The notes beneath the pieces were generated by a model. The model saw nothing but the letters and a program-made list of their open reading frames with translations. It was not told where the DNA came from and did no database searches. Source: Conexibacter sp. SYSU D00693 (GTDB lineage: Bacteria > Actinomycetota > Thermoleophilia > Solirubrobacterales > Solirubrobacteraceae). From it: DNA of 64,000 nucleotides. A program made the translations under genes and the position numbers. Below are positions 17,684-26,224 of the stretch, in pieces. Where the stretch lies: assembly GCF_017084525.1 (NCBI RefSeq), contig NZ_CP070950.1:1736001-1800000 (forward strand), read 5' to 3'. Position 1 is the stretch's first letter, and each line of letters opens with the position of its first letter.

Positions 17684-17736
17684 GCCTCGATCCTCTCAGC
17701 GCGCAGCCATCGGCGGAAGCACGAGTTCGTGCCACC

Positions 17737-17759
17737 AGCCATCAGCGCCGCTGATGGCT
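17737..17759 (-). terminator. Strong hairpin at the lipoprotein stop
   Basis: AGCCATCAGC-gcc-GCTGATGGCT is a perfect 10-bp stem with a 3-nt loop, touching the stop codon of the lipoprotein gene. It probably ends the GGT-lipoprotein transcript. Confidence 0.6.
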
Positions 17760-18220
17760 CAGCGCGGCAGGCCGCAGGGCCCGCGGGCGACGTCGCGTGT
17801 GAGCTTGACGAACCGCGGGAGGACGTCGCCGGGGCCGGTGGAGGTGTCGGCGAAGCTGATCGTCCCGTCCTCCGAGCGCACCCGATAGCTGAAGATCGTG
17901 CGCAGGCCGCCGGCGCCGTCGGGCTTGGCGCCCGCGCGGAAGCCGTCGTCGGCCAGCCCGCGGTCGCCCTCCTCCTTCGGGTCCCCGTCGAGCTCGCGCT
18001 GCAGCTCGCGCGCCTCGAGCAGCTGCGCGCTGGAGACCTCCCGGCGCTCGCCGCCGTTGCAGTACGCGCCGCCGTCGTCGGTGAGGCGCAGCTCGAGCCG
18101 CGCGCCGGGGACGCTGCCCGAGCGCTCCACGACGAAGAGGTCGGCCGGGGGGCCGCCCTCGCCGCAGCCCGCAGCGACCATGGCGGCGGCGAGGGCCGCG
18201 CCGAGCGCCCGGCGGCTCAC
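17759..18220 (-). CDS. Small secreted lipoprotein
   Basis: 153 residues. The N-terminus MSRRALGAALAAAMVAAGCGE is a lipoprotein signal peptide with lipobox A-A-G-C. The mature part is a short beta-rich domain with two further Cys (AYCNGGE and RGPCGLP) that could form a disulfide. No family is recognised. It overlaps the gamma-glutamyltransferase stop by 4 nt, so it is translationally coupled, and the hairpin at its 3' end probably ends the transcript. A role next to a glutathione/gamma-glutamyl enzyme is possible but unsupported. Confidence 0.75.
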   Translation of the reverse strand: MSRRALGAALAAAMVAAGCGEGGPPADLFVVERSGSVPGARLELRLTDDGGAYCNGGERREVSSAQLLEARELQRELDGDPKEEGDRGLADDGFRAGAKPDGAGGLRTIFSYRVRSEDGTISFADTSTGPGDVLPRFVKLTRDVARGPCGLPR

Positions 18221-19686
18221 GCGACCACCACCGCGCCGCCGCGTCGCGGGTCGCCCGCGCCGGTCAGCCGGCCGGTCCGCGGGTCGCGCCCCACCGCCTG
18301 CACGCCGCCGAAGAAGAGGTTGGGCGCCGCGAACTCCACGACCTCACGGCGGCCGAGGCCCGCCAGGTCGAGCCCGGGCTCCGCGAAGACGACCCCGTCC
18401 TCGACGTGCAGCCGGGGCGCGGTCACGGCGTCGGACGTCTCGCGCCCGTGGTCGACGACGCCCACGACCGTCTGGAGGATCGCGGAGCGGATGCGGTTGG
18501 AGCCGGCGGAGCCCAGGACGAGCTGCACGCCGCCGTCGGGGGCCGCCGGGTCGGTGAGGACGGTCGGGGCCATCATCGACGGCATCCGGCGGCCGGGCGG
18601 AGCGACGAAGAAGCCCTGCGGGTTGAGGTCCTCCTCCCCCATGACGTTGTTCACGTGGATGCCCGTGCCGGGGACGACGACCCCCGAGCCCTCGCCGTTC
18701 GTGCACGTCACCGCGCAGGCGCGACCTGCCCCGTCGACGACGGAGACGTGCGTGGTCGAGCCGAGGTTCGCCGCGAGGAAGCGCTCGAGGAAGCCGGGCT
18801 CGGCGAGCCCCTCGTCGAACGCCGCCGTCCGCGCCCGCTGCACGTCCTCCATCGCGGCCACGAGGTCGGCGGGGCGCGGCGGGCCGTCGGTGCGGTCCAG
18901 CGCGGCGAACGCCAGCGCGAGGAGGATGCCGCCGGCCGACGGCGGCGGGTTGAGCAGGACCTCGCGCCCGCGGTAGCCCACGCGGGCGGGCTCGCGCGCC
19001 TGCGCCCGGTAGCCGGCGAGGTCCGCCGCGGTCAGCGTCCCGCCGCGCGACTGGACCGCCTCGACCGTCGCTGCCGCGAGGTCGCCGGTGAGGAACGGCG
19101 CCGCGCCCTCGGCGCCGAAGCGCTCCAGCGTGTCCGCCAGCTCGGGGCTCTCGAAGCGCTCCCCCTCGCGCAGGACCTCGCCACCCGGCGCGAAGACCGC
19201 CCGCGCCTCGGGCGTCGAGACGAGGATCGCGGCGAGGATCTCGAAGACGTAGGCCTGCTGGGCGTTGAGCACGACGCCGGCGCGGGCGAGCTCGACCGCG
19301 GGCGCCGCGAGGTCGCGCAGCGGGAAGGTCCCCCACCGGCGCGCCGCCTCCTCCAGGCCGGCCGGGCAGCCCGGTACCCCGCACGACGACGCCCCCACGT
19401 GGAACGGCTGCACCGCCGAGCCGAACGAGACCTCGACGGTCGTGAGCGGCGCGCGTTCGCCGCCGCTCGGCGCGGCGACGAAGAAGTCCAGCAGGGCCGG
19501 CGCGATCCCCGGGCCGGCGACCATGAGGTAGCCGCCGGCACCCGGGCCGGTGAGCAGCGGCTCGCACGCCCAGGACGCCAGGCACGCCGCGATCGCCGCG
19601 TCGACGGCCGTCCCGCCCGCGCGCAGCACGTCGGCGCCCACGGCGGCCGTGGTCGGGTGCCCGGCGGCGACGACGCCCGCGCTCAT
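18217..19686 (-). CDS. Gamma-glutamyltransferase family protein
   Basis: 489 residues. The Ntn-hydrolase nucleophile is the first Thr of the NLGSTTHVSVVD motif (about 312), so self-cleavage would give large and small subunits. Other motifs: GHPTTAAVGADVLRAGGTAVDAAIA at the start, GPGAGGYLM, PPPSAGGILL, TNGEGSG, MMAPTV and GSAGSNRIRSAI. Unlike periplasmic GGTs it has no signal peptide. Members transfer or hydrolyse gamma-glutamyl groups or act as acylases. It lies 31 nt downstream of ftsZ on the same strand and overlaps the lipoprotein gene. Confidence 0.87.
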   Translation of the reverse strand: MSAGVVAAGHPTTAAVGADVLRAGGTAVDAAIAACLASWACEPLLTGPGAGGYLMVAGPGIAPALLDFFVAAPSGGERAPLTTVEVSFGSAVQPFHVGASSCGVPGCPAGLEEAARRWGTFPLRDLAAPAVELARAGVVLNAQQAYVFEILAAILVSTPEARAVFAPGGEVLREGERFESPELADTLERFGAEGAAPFLTGDLAAATVEAVQSRGGTLTAADLAGYRAQAREPARVGYRGREVLLNPPPSAGGILLALAFAALDRTDGPPRPADLVAAMEDVQRARTAAFDEGLAEPGFLERFLAANLGSTTHVSVVDGAGRACAVTCTNGEGSGVVVPGTGIHVNNVMGEEDLNPQGFFVAPPGRRMPSMMAPTVLTDPAAPDGGVQLVLGSAGSNRIRSAILQTVVGVVDHGRETSDAVTAPRLHVEDGVVFAEPGLDLAGLGRREVVEFAAPNLFFGGVQAVGRDPRTGRLTGAGDPRRGGAVVVA

Positions 19687-19717
19687 CGGGCGTCAGCCTC
19701 GCACGCGCAGGCCGGCG

Positions 19718-21211
19718 TCAGCGTCGCGGCAGGAACTCGGGCACGTCGAGCTCGTCGACGCCGAGCCCACCACGGCGCGGCGCGGGCGCGCCGACGCGCG
19801 GCGGCGTGCGGCGCTCGACCCGCGGCTCGCCGGCGGGCTCCTCGATCCGCCGGCGCTGGGACGCGCGGACGTCCGAGTAGCGGGTGGCGACGACCGTGAC
19901 CCACACCTGCTCGCCGAGGTCCTCGTCGACCATCGCGCCGAAGATGATGTTCGCGTCCGGGTGAGCGGCCTCGGCGACGGCCTTGGCCGCCTCGTTGACC
20001 TCCCACAGCGACAGCGACGTGCCGCCGGTGATGGACAGCAGGATCGACTTGGCGCCCTCGACGCTCGTCTCCAGCAGCGGGGAGCTGACGGCCTGCTGGG
20101 CGGCCTCGACCGCGCGGTCCTCGCCGGTGCCCATGCCGATGCCCAGGAGCGCCGGGCCGGCGTCGGACATGATCGTCCGCACGTCCGCGAAGTCGAGGTT
20201 GATGATGCCCGGCAGGGTCACGAGGTCGGAGATGCCCTGGACGCCCTGGCGCAGGACGTCGTCCGCGACCCGGAAGGCCTCGACCATCGACGTGCCCTTC
20301 TCGAGCACGCTCAGCAGCCGGTTGTTCGGCACGACGATGAGGGTGTCGACCTCCTCCGCCAGCGCCTGGACGCCCTGGTCGGCGGCCAGCGAGCGGCGGG
20401 TGCCCTCGAAGCCGAACGGCTTGGTGACGATGCCGACGGTCAGCGCGCCGATCTCGCGGGCGATGCGCGCGACGACCGGGGCGGCGCCCGTGCCCGTCCC
20501 GCCGCCGGCCCCGGCGGCGATGAAGACCATGTCGCTGCCCTTGAGCAGCGCCTTGACCTTGTCGTACTCCTCCATCGCGGCCTGGCGGCCCAGCTCCGGG
20601 TTGGAGCCGGCGCCCAGCCCGCGGGTGACGTGCGGGCCGATGTGCAGCGTGATGTCCGCGGTCGAGGACTGCAGCGACTGCAGGTCGGTGTTGACGGCGA
20701 GGAACTCGACGCCGCCGACGCCCGCCTCGACCATGCGGTTGACCGCGTTGACGCCGGCGCCGCCGACGCCGACGACGCGCAGGACGGGCTGGCCGGCGAC
20801 CGGGTCGGCGGGGGTCGAGAACAGCGCGTCGCCGCGGGCGTACGGGTCCGAGGAGGGCGTGCGCGAGGGCCTCGGCTGCGGCTCGCGGGCGACCGGCGCG
20901 AGGACGTCGTCCGGCGTCTCGCTGGAGAAGGCGTGGCGCAGGCGGTCCTGCGGCGAGGGCACGGCGGGCGTCGTGTCGGCGGTGGGCGGCGCCGGCGCGC
21001 CCAGCGACGGGTGCGGGTACTCGCGCTCAGGCGCGGGGGTCGGCTCCTGCCCCCCACCGGGCCCGGGCTGCTGGCGCGCGGCCGGCGTCGCCGGCTCGGG
21101 CGCCTTCGCGGCCTCGTCGTCGCGCGGCTCGAGGCCGAGCTCCTCGGTCTTGCGGAACAGGGCCGCCAGCGGGCCCTCGGAGCGCATGCTCGCGCGCTTG
21201 TTGCTAGCCAT
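19718..21211 (-). CDS. ftsZ: FtsZ with long N-terminal extension
   Basis: 497 residues. From about residue 145 it is a complete FtsZ: RVVGVGGAGVNAVNRM, VNTDLQSL, the GTP-binding tubulin signature AGGGTGTGAAP (about 235), the T7/synergy-loop region VNLDFADVRTIM-like (IINLDFADVRTIM), and the C-terminal peptide DELDVPEFLPRR, which resembles the tail that binds FtsA/ZipA/SepF-type partners. The preceding 145 residues are Pro/Ala/Glu-rich and look disordered; ordinary FtsZ has about ten residues there. The start overlaps the parA stop by 8 nt, so the two are coupled. No mur/ftsQAW genes flank it, so this is outside a dcw cluster and may be a second, specialised FtsZ. Confidence 0.88.
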   Translation of the reverse strand: MASNKRASMRSEGPLAALFRKTEELGLEPRDDEAAKAPEPATPAARQQPGPGGGQEPTPAPEREYPHPSLGAPAPPTADTTPAVPSPQDRLRHAFSSETPDDVLAPVAREPQPRPSRTPSSDPYARGDALFSTPADPVAGQPVLRVVGVGGAGVNAVNRMVEAGVGGVEFLAVNTDLQSLQSSTADITLHIGPHVTRGLGAGSNPELGRQAAMEEYDKVKALLKGSDMVFIAAGAGGGTGTGAAPVVARIAREIGALTVGIVTKPFGFEGTRRSLAADQGVQALAEEVDTLIVVPNNRLLSVLEKGTSMVEAFRVADDVLRQGVQGISDLVTLPGIINLDFADVRTIMSDAGPALLGIGMGTGEDRAVEAAQQAVSSPLLETSVEGAKSILLSITGGTSLSLWEVNEAAKAVAEAAHPDANIIFGAMVDEDLGEQVWVTVVATRYSDVRASQRRRIEEPAGEPRVERRTPPRVGAPAPRRGGLGVDELDVPEFLPRR

Positions 21212-21971
21212 GGGCCAGGAGCTCCTTCGCCAGGTCGCGGTACGACTGGGCGGCCATCCCGTCCGGGTCGTACTTGAGGACGGACATGCCCTTCACGGGG
21301 GCCTCCGCGAACCTGATCGTCTTCTTGATGCGCGAGGCGAAGACGCGGTCGCCGAAGTTCTCCTCGAGGATCTCGATCGCCTCCTTGGCGTGGACGGTCC
21401 TCGTGTCCATGAGCGTGGGCAGGATGCCCTCGATCTCGACGTCCGGGTTGAGGTTCTCCCGGATCATCTGGAGCGTGTTCTGGAGCTGGATGAGCCCCCG
21501 CATGGACAGATACTCGCACTGCACGGGGACGATGACCTTGTCCGCGGCCGTCAGGGCGTTGATCGTGAGCAGCCCGAGGCTCGGCGGCGTGTCGATGCAG
21601 ATGAAGTCGTAGTCGCCCAGGATCGGCTTGAACGCCTTCTCGAGCGAGCGCTCGCGGCCGATCTGCGCGGACATCGCGATCTCGGCGCCGGCGAGGTCGA
21701 TCGAGGCGCAGGCGACGTCGACCTCGCGCTTGCGGATCACCTGCCGGATCGGCATGTGGTGGACGAGGACGTCGTACATCGACTCCTCGAGGGCGTCGGG
21801 GTCGATGCCCTGGGACATCGTCAGGTTCCCCTGGGGGTCCATGTCGACGCAGAGCACCCGGGCGCCGCGCTCAGCGAAGGCGACGGCCAGGTTCAGCGTC
21901 GTGGTGGTCTTGGCGACGCCGCCCTTCTGGTTGGCGAACGCGATGACCTTCGCGCGGCTCTCGGTCTCCAC
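21204..21971 (-). CDS. ParA/Soj-family ATPase
   Basis: 255 residues from GTG 21971, chosen because a good ribosome binding site (AAAGGG, 6 nt upstream) precedes it and the usual N-terminus VIAFANQKGGVAKTTTTLNL follows. The deviant Walker A reads KGGVAKTT, with Ala where most ParA proteins have Gly. Other motifs: VLCVDMDPQGNL, DFICIDTPPSLGLLTINAL and VPVQCEYLSMRGL. ParA proteins position chromosomes, plasmids or protein cargo using ATP-driven nucleoid binding. No ParB or parS is seen. Coupling to ftsZ suggests positioning of the division or another FtsZ-based structure. Confidence 0.87.
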   Translation of the reverse strand: METESRAKVIAFANQKGGVAKTTTTLNLAVAFAERGARVLCVDMDPQGNLTMSQGIDPDALEESMYDVLVHHMPIRQVIRKREVDVACASIDLAGAEIAMSAQIGRERSLEKAFKPILGDYDFICIDTPPSLGLLTINALTAADKVIVPVQCEYLSMRGLIQLQNTLQMIRENLNPDVEIEGILPTLMDTRTVHAKEAIEILEENFGDRVFASRIKKTIRFAEAPVKGMSVLKYDPDGMAAQSYRDLAKELLAHG

Positions 21972-21988
21972 GGCGTGCCCTTTCGCCG

Positions 21989-22015
21989 GCAGACGTCGGT
22001 CTCCTGCACGTCTGC
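21989..22015. promoter_or_regulatory. Inverted repeat in the parA-cupin divergent promoter
   Basis: GCAGACGT-N11-ACGTCTGC is a perfect 8-bp dyad in the 68-bp gap between the divergent parA and cupin starts, immediately upstream of the cupin -10-like TAGCGT (22025-22030). The half-sites are 19 bp apart centre to centre, so they face the same side of the helix. It is a candidate operator for one or both operons. Confidence 0.5.
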
Positions 22016-22024
22016 GCGGTCGCA

Positions 22025-22039
22025 TAGCGTGCGCGGCGG
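22025..22039 (+). promoter_or_regulatory. Leaderless-type promoter element
   Basis: TAGCGT lies 9 nt before ATG 22040, no Shine-Dalgarno sequence. Confidence 0.5.
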
Positions 22040-22960
22040 ATGGCACATCCGCACGTGATCCACTGGGACGACGTCGAGGCCGAGGTGCTCGACGTCGGCG
22101 AGCTGCGTGGCGCGTGGCGCGATCTCGGGACCGCCGCGGGCTCGTTCCGCGTCGGCGTGCAGCGCGCGCAGGTGCGCCCGGGCGCGCGGTCCACGCCGGT
22201 CCACGTCCACGGTGAGGAGGAGGAGCTCTTCTTCGTCCTCGGCGGGTCCGGGCTGCTGTGGCAGGACGGCGCGACCTGCGCGATCGGCGCGGGCGACGCG
22301 CTGTGCTTCCGCATCCACGAGGAGCCGCACACGCTCGTCGCGGGCGACGACGGGCTCGACGTGCTCGCGTTCGGGCTGCGCCACGGGTCGGACCCCACGT
22401 GGCTGCCGCACGCCGGCGTCGTGCGCGTCGGCCCGCACTGGATCCCCGCCGACCTCGAGCACCCGTACGCGGCCGAGGTCGCCGCGGGACCGCTCGAGGT
22501 GCCGCTGCCCGGCGACCGTCCGCCGAACGTCATCGCGCTCGGCGACGTGCCGCCCTCCGACGTCCAGCGCGGACCGACGAACCTGCGCCGCCACGACCTC
22601 GGGACGGCGCTGGGCTCCGAGCTGTCCGGGATCAAGCACCTGCGTGTCGCGGCCGGCGCGCGCGGGATGCCCCACCACTGGCACAGCGCCGAGGAGGAGC
22701 TCTTCGTCGTGCTGTCGGGCGACGGGTGGGTCCGGCTCGGCGACGAGCTCGTGCCCGTGCGCGAGGGCACAGTGGTGGCGCGGCCGCCGGCGACGGGCGT
22801 CGCGCACTCGTTCCACGCGGGCGAGCGCGGGCTCGAGCTGCTCGCCTACGGCTCGCGGCGCCCTGAGGACGTCTGCTTCTACCCCGACTCGCAGAAGCTC
22901 GGGATCGGCCCCGTGCGCTTCCGCATCGAGCAGGTCGACTACTGGGACGGCGAGGAGTGA
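22040..22960 (+). CDS. Double-cupin protein A
   Basis: 306 residues with two cupin_2 barrels. The first has HVHGEEEELFFVLGG (about 57) and EEPHTLVAG. The second has HHWHSAEEELFVVLSGDG and GVAHSFHAG. Both carry the His/Glu pattern of metal-binding cupins. The enzyme or binding function is unknown. It is the first gene of a four-gene set in which each start overlaps the previous stop as GTGA, and it is clearly homologous to its neighbour (shared WQDGATC, HTLVAGD, GLDVLAF), so the pair arose by tandem duplication. Confidence 0.85.
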   Translation: MAHPHVIHWDDVEAEVLDVGELRGAWRDLGTAAGSFRVGVQRAQVRPGARSTPVHVHGEEEELFFVLGGSGLLWQDGATCAIGAGDALCFRIHEEPHTLVAGDDGLDVLAFGLRHGSDPTWLPHAGVVRVGPHWIPADLEHPYAAEVAAGPLEVPLPGDRPPNVIALGDVPPSDVQRGPTNLRRHDLGTALGSELSGIKHLRVAAGARGMPHHWHSAEEELFVVLSGDGWVRLGDELVPVREGTVVARPPATGVAHSFHAGERGLELLAYGSRRPEDVCFYPDSQKLGIGPVRFRIEQVDYWDGEE

Positions 22961-23799
22961 GCGCCCACGTCGTCCACGTCGCCGACGTGCCGGCGCGCGA
23001 GATCGACACGGGCGAGCTGCGCTCGCGGCGGCGGCGCATCGGACCGGCGCTGGGCACGGCGCGCGCCCAGGTCTCGCTCTGGGAGGTCGCGCCGGGCGCG
23101 CGCTCCACGCCGCCCCACGTGCACGCCGACGAGGAGGAGCTCCACCTCGTCCTGCGCGGCTCGGGGCTGTCGTGGCAGGACGGCGCGACGTGCGAGGTCC
23201 GCGCGGGGGACGTCCTGCTGCACCGCTGCGACGCCGAGGCCCACACGCTCGTCGCGGGCGACGAGGGGCTCGACGTGCTCGCGTTCGCGGAGGGGTCACG
23301 GACGTCGCTCACGTGGATGCCGCGCACGAGGATGATGTGGGCGGCCAAGCGCTGGCTGCCGGCCGACGGGCGCCACCCCTTCGCGGCGGACGCCGAGCTC
23401 GCGCCGCTCGAGGTCCCGGCGCCGGGCGAGCGGTTCGCGGGCGTGGCTGCGCTGGCCGACCTCGGCGCGGTGGCCGGCGAGACCACGCGCATCGAGCTCG
23501 TCCGGCTCGAGCCGGGGGCGACCGACGGGCCGCGGCGCTGCCACAGCGTCGCGGAGGTCCTGGCGGTGGTGCTCGAGGGCGACGGCGAGGTGGTCCTCGG
23601 CGACGAGCGCGTGCCGGTGCGCCGTGGCAGCCTCGTCGCCCGGCCCCCCGGCACCGGCGTGGCCCACGCGTTCTGCGCGGGGTCGTCGGGGCTGTCGCTG
23701 GCGGTGTGGTGGACGACGCCGCCGGGCGACGCGGTCCTGCTGGCCGACGAGGGCGAGCTGCGCCTGCCGGGCCTGGGTGTCACGCTGCCGCTGCCGTGA
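22957..23799 (+). CDS. Double-cupin protein B
   Basis: 280 residues from GTG 22957 (GTGA overlap with protein A). Two cupin domains: HVHADEEELHLVLRGSG (about 50) and RCHSVAEVLAVVLEGDGEV. The first lines up with protein A almost residue for residue. In the second, the first metal-site His-x-His is altered (RRCHS in place of HHWHS), so metal binding there may be lost. Translational coupling to the ArsA-like gene downstream suggests the cupins and ATPases act together. Confidence 0.83.
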   Translation: MSAHVVHVADVPAREIDTGELRSRRRRIGPALGTARAQVSLWEVAPGARSTPPHVHADEEELHLVLRGSGLSWQDGATCEVRAGDVLLHRCDAEAHTLVAGDEGLDVLAFAEGSRTSLTWMPRTRMMWAAKRWLPADGRHPFAADAELAPLEVPAPGERFAGVAALADLGAVAGETTRIELVRLEPGATDGPRRCHSVAEVLAVVLEGDGEVVLGDERVPVRRGSLVARPPGTGVAHAFCAGSSGLSLAVWWTTPPGDAVLLADEGELRLPGLGVTLPLP

Positions 23800-24722
23800 G
23801 CCTGGACGAGCTCCTCTCGCACCCGCTCGTCGTCGTCACCGGGAAGGGCGGGACCGGCAAGTCGACCGTCGCCGCCGCCCTCGGCCTGGCCGCCGCGCGG
23901 CGTGGACGGCGGACGATCGTGGCGGAGGTCGCCCGGCGCGACGACGTCTCGCGCGCGCTGGCGGGCGCGTCCGGCGGGCGGGCGTTCGTCGAGCGGACCC
24001 TCGCCGACGGGCTGGCCCACATCTCGATCGACCCGCAGTCGGCCATGGACGAGTACCTCGACGACCAGCTGCCCGGACCGCTGGCGGAGCTCCTGTCGGG
24101 CTCGCGGGTGTTCGGCCTGCTCGCCGCGGCGACGCCGGGGATGCGCGAGCTGCTGACCGTCGGCAAGGTCTGGGAGCTCGCGCAGGCGCAGCGGCGCACG
24201 CGCGGCGGCGAGCCGTACGACCTCGTCGTGCTCGACGCGCCCGCGACCGGCCACGGCGTGGCGGTCCTCACCGCCCCGCGGACGTTCGCCGAGGCGGCGC
24301 GCGTCGGTCCCGTCGCGCGGCAGGGCCGTACGATCCACGAGATGCTCGCCGACCCCGCGCGGACCGCGGTCGTCGCGGTCGCCCGCGCGGAGGAGATGCC
24401 CGTCAACGAGACCCTCGCCCTGCGCGAGGCGCTCGGGCGCGAGATGGGCCTGCCGCTGGCGCGGGCGGTCGTCAACGGCGTGCTGCCGGCGCGCTTCAGC
24501 GCCGCCGACGCCACGCGCGTCGCCGAGGGGCTGGCGCCGTCGTCGCACGCGCGGCGGGCGGCGCTCGCGGGGGCCGCGCGGTCGCGGGCCCAGCGGGCGC
24601 AGGTCGCGCGCCTGCGCCGCGGGCTGGGCGCCGTGCCGGTGCAGACCCTCCCCCACCTCTTCGTGCCCGAGGTCGGCGCCGCGGAGCTCGAGCGGCTGTC
24701 GAAGGAGCTCGAGCGCCGGTGA
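23796..24722 (+). CDS. ArsA/GET3-type ATPase, subunit 1
   Basis: 308 residues from GTG 23796 (GTGA overlap). The P-loop is VVVTGKGGTGKSTVAAALG (about 12-30), the switch II region is LVVLDAPATGHG, and the C-terminus carries FVPEVGAAELERLSKEL. It is paired with a second, longer ArsA-like ATPase immediately downstream, like mycobacterial Rv3679/Rv3680, which form a heteromeric complex. The arsenite-binding Cys set of ArsA is absent, so anion export is not supported. A membrane-protein-targeting or metabolite-protection role is possible. Confidence 0.85.
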   Translation: MSLDELLSHPLVVVTGKGGTGKSTVAAALGLAAARRGRRTIVAEVARRDDVSRALAGASGGRAFVERTLADGLAHISIDPQSAMDEYLDDQLPGPLAELLSGSRVFGLLAAATPGMRELLTVGKVWELAQAQRRTRGGEPYDLVVLDAPATGHGVAVLTAPRTFAEAARVGPVARQGRTIHEMLADPARTAVVAVARAEEMPVNETLALREALGREMGLPLARAVVNGVLPARFSAADATRVAEGLAPSSHARRAALAGAARSRAQRAQVARLRRGLGAVPVQTLPHLFVPEVGAAELERLSKELERR

Positions 24723-25864
24723 GCGTCGCGGAGCGCCTCGAGGGCCGGCGCGTCGTCATCTGCGCCGGCTCGGGCGGCGTGGGCAAGACGACGACGTCGG
24801 CGGCGATCGCCCTCGGCCTGGCCGCGCAGGGCCTGCGCGTCGCGGTGGTGACGATCGACCCGGCCAAGCGCCTGGCCAACGCCCTGGGCCTCGACGAGCT
24901 GGGCAACGAGCCGGCGCTCGTGGAGCCCTCGCGCTTCGCCGGCCACGGCCTCGAGGTCCCGGGCGAGCTGTGGGCGATGATGCTCGACGCCAAGCGCACG
25001 TTCGACGAGCTCATCGAGCGCCTGTCCCCCGACCAGGCCGCCCGCGACGAGATCCTCGGCAACCGGATCTACCAGGAGCTGTCCAGCGCGGTCGCCGGGT
25101 CCCAGGAGTTCACCGCGATCGCCAAGCTCCACGAGCTGTGGACGAGCGACCGCTTCGACGCGATCGTCCTCGACACCCCGCCGTCGCGCAACGCGCTGGA
25201 CTTCCTCGACGCGCCCGACCGGCTCACGGGCTTCTTCGAGGGCCGCGCGCTGCGCCTCTTCCTCGCCCCCAGCGGCTTCGCGGCGAAGGTCATGGGCCGC
25301 GGGACGAGCGTCGTCTTCAGCGTCTTCAAGCGCGTCACCGGCGTCGACCTGCTGCAGGACCTCAGCGTCTTCTTCAAGGCGCTCAGCGGCGTCATCGACG
25401 GCTTCCGCGAGCGCGCCGCCGGCGTCAAGGCCCTCCTCGCCGACCCCGCCACGACCTTCCTCATCGTCACCTCCCCGGAGCGCGAGCCCGTCGAGGAGGC
25501 GATCTTCTTCCGCGGCCGCCTGCGCGAGGCCGGGATGCCCTTCGGCGGCCTCGTCGTCAACCGCGTCCACCCCCTCGCCGGCGACGACGACGAGCCCTCG
25601 GTCGACGAGGTCGCGGCCCAGCTCGGCGGCGACGAGGCGCTCGCGGGGAAGGTCGTCAAGACCCTCGAGGAGTTCCGCGTCCTCGCCCGCCGCGACGAGG
25701 CGGCGGTCGAGCGGCTCAAGCACGAGGTCGGCGACGAGGACCCCGTGCTGGTCCCGCACCTGGACGGCGACGTCCACGACGTCGACGGGCTCGTGGCGGT
25801 CCACCGGTACCTCTTCGCCTCCGACGACGAGCGCGACGGGTTGCTGGCGGACGCGGCGTTCTAG
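24719..25864 (+). CDS. ArsA/GET3-type ATPase, subunit 2
   Basis: 381 residues from GTG 24719 (GTGA overlap). The P-loop is VVICAGSGGVGKTTTSAAIALGLA (about 13-35), followed by VVTIDPAKRLANALGL, the switch II motif IVLDTPPSRNALDFLDAP and a long amphipathic insertion (FKRVTGVDLLQDLSVFFKAL). The insertion fits the hydrophobic-groove region of GET3-like proteins. Length and motifs match Rv3680-type partners. It is the last gene of the cupin-cupin-ArsA-ArsA set; no terminator directly follows. Confidence 0.87.
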   Translation: MSVAERLEGRRVVICAGSGGVGKTTTSAAIALGLAAQGLRVAVVTIDPAKRLANALGLDELGNEPALVEPSRFAGHGLEVPGELWAMMLDAKRTFDELIERLSPDQAARDEILGNRIYQELSSAVAGSQEFTAIAKLHELWTSDRFDAIVLDTPPSRNALDFLDAPDRLTGFFEGRALRLFLAPSGFAAKVMGRGTSVVFSVFKRVTGVDLLQDLSVFFKALSGVIDGFRERAAGVKALLADPATTFLIVTSPEREPVEEAIFFRGRLREAGMPFGGLVVNRVHPLAGDDDEPSVDEVAAQLGGDEALAGKVVKTLEEFRVLARRDEAAVERLKHEVGDEDPVLVPHLDGDVHDVDGLVAVHRYLFASDDERDGLLADAAF

Positions 25865-26105
25865 CGGACGGGCGGGAGCTCCGCTCGGGCGCTCGCGGGT
25901 GGGCGCGGCGTTCGCCGTCTGGCATTGAGGGAGGGGGACCGACCGGCGCTCGCGAGGCGCCAGCGGGGGCCCCGGGGCCGTGACCCTGTCATCGCCGGCG
26001 TGGGAGACCGGAGATCGCAGGGTCAGCGTCGACGGGCCGCGAGCCTGGGGGGTTGAGGTCCTGCCAGGCCCCGAGCCCCAGGGTCACGCGTCCCGGGCAT
26101 CCGTT

Positions 26106-26140
26106 GGCGGATCTTCCGCCTGGAGAGCGGAGGATCCGCC
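26106..26140. terminator. 14-bp hairpin
   Basis: GGCGGATCTTCCGC (26106-26119) pairs with 26127-26140 through 14 positions with one wobble, with loop CTGGAGA. No T tract on either side. Confidence 0.55.
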
Positions 26141-26186
26141 ATTCGATGCCTGCGCCAGTGGCGGAGCACCACCCACCGCCGGAACC

Positions 26187-26224
26187 ACCACGACCGCCCG
26201 CGGAGAGGCGCGGGCGGCCGTGGT
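26187..26224. terminator. 15-bp hairpin
   Basis: ACCACGACCGCCCGC (26187-26201) pairs with 26210-26224 through 15 positions with one wobble, with an 8-nt loop. It lies 48 bp from the dioxygenase stop and may terminate that gene from the minus side. Confidence 0.55.

Noticed and set aside
22107-23795. Fusion of the cupin-region frame to the first ArsA-like ATPase
   Set aside because: The upstream part is Arg/Ala shadow sequence over the real cupin genes; the GTG at 23796 in a GTGA overlap gives the proper P-loop start.
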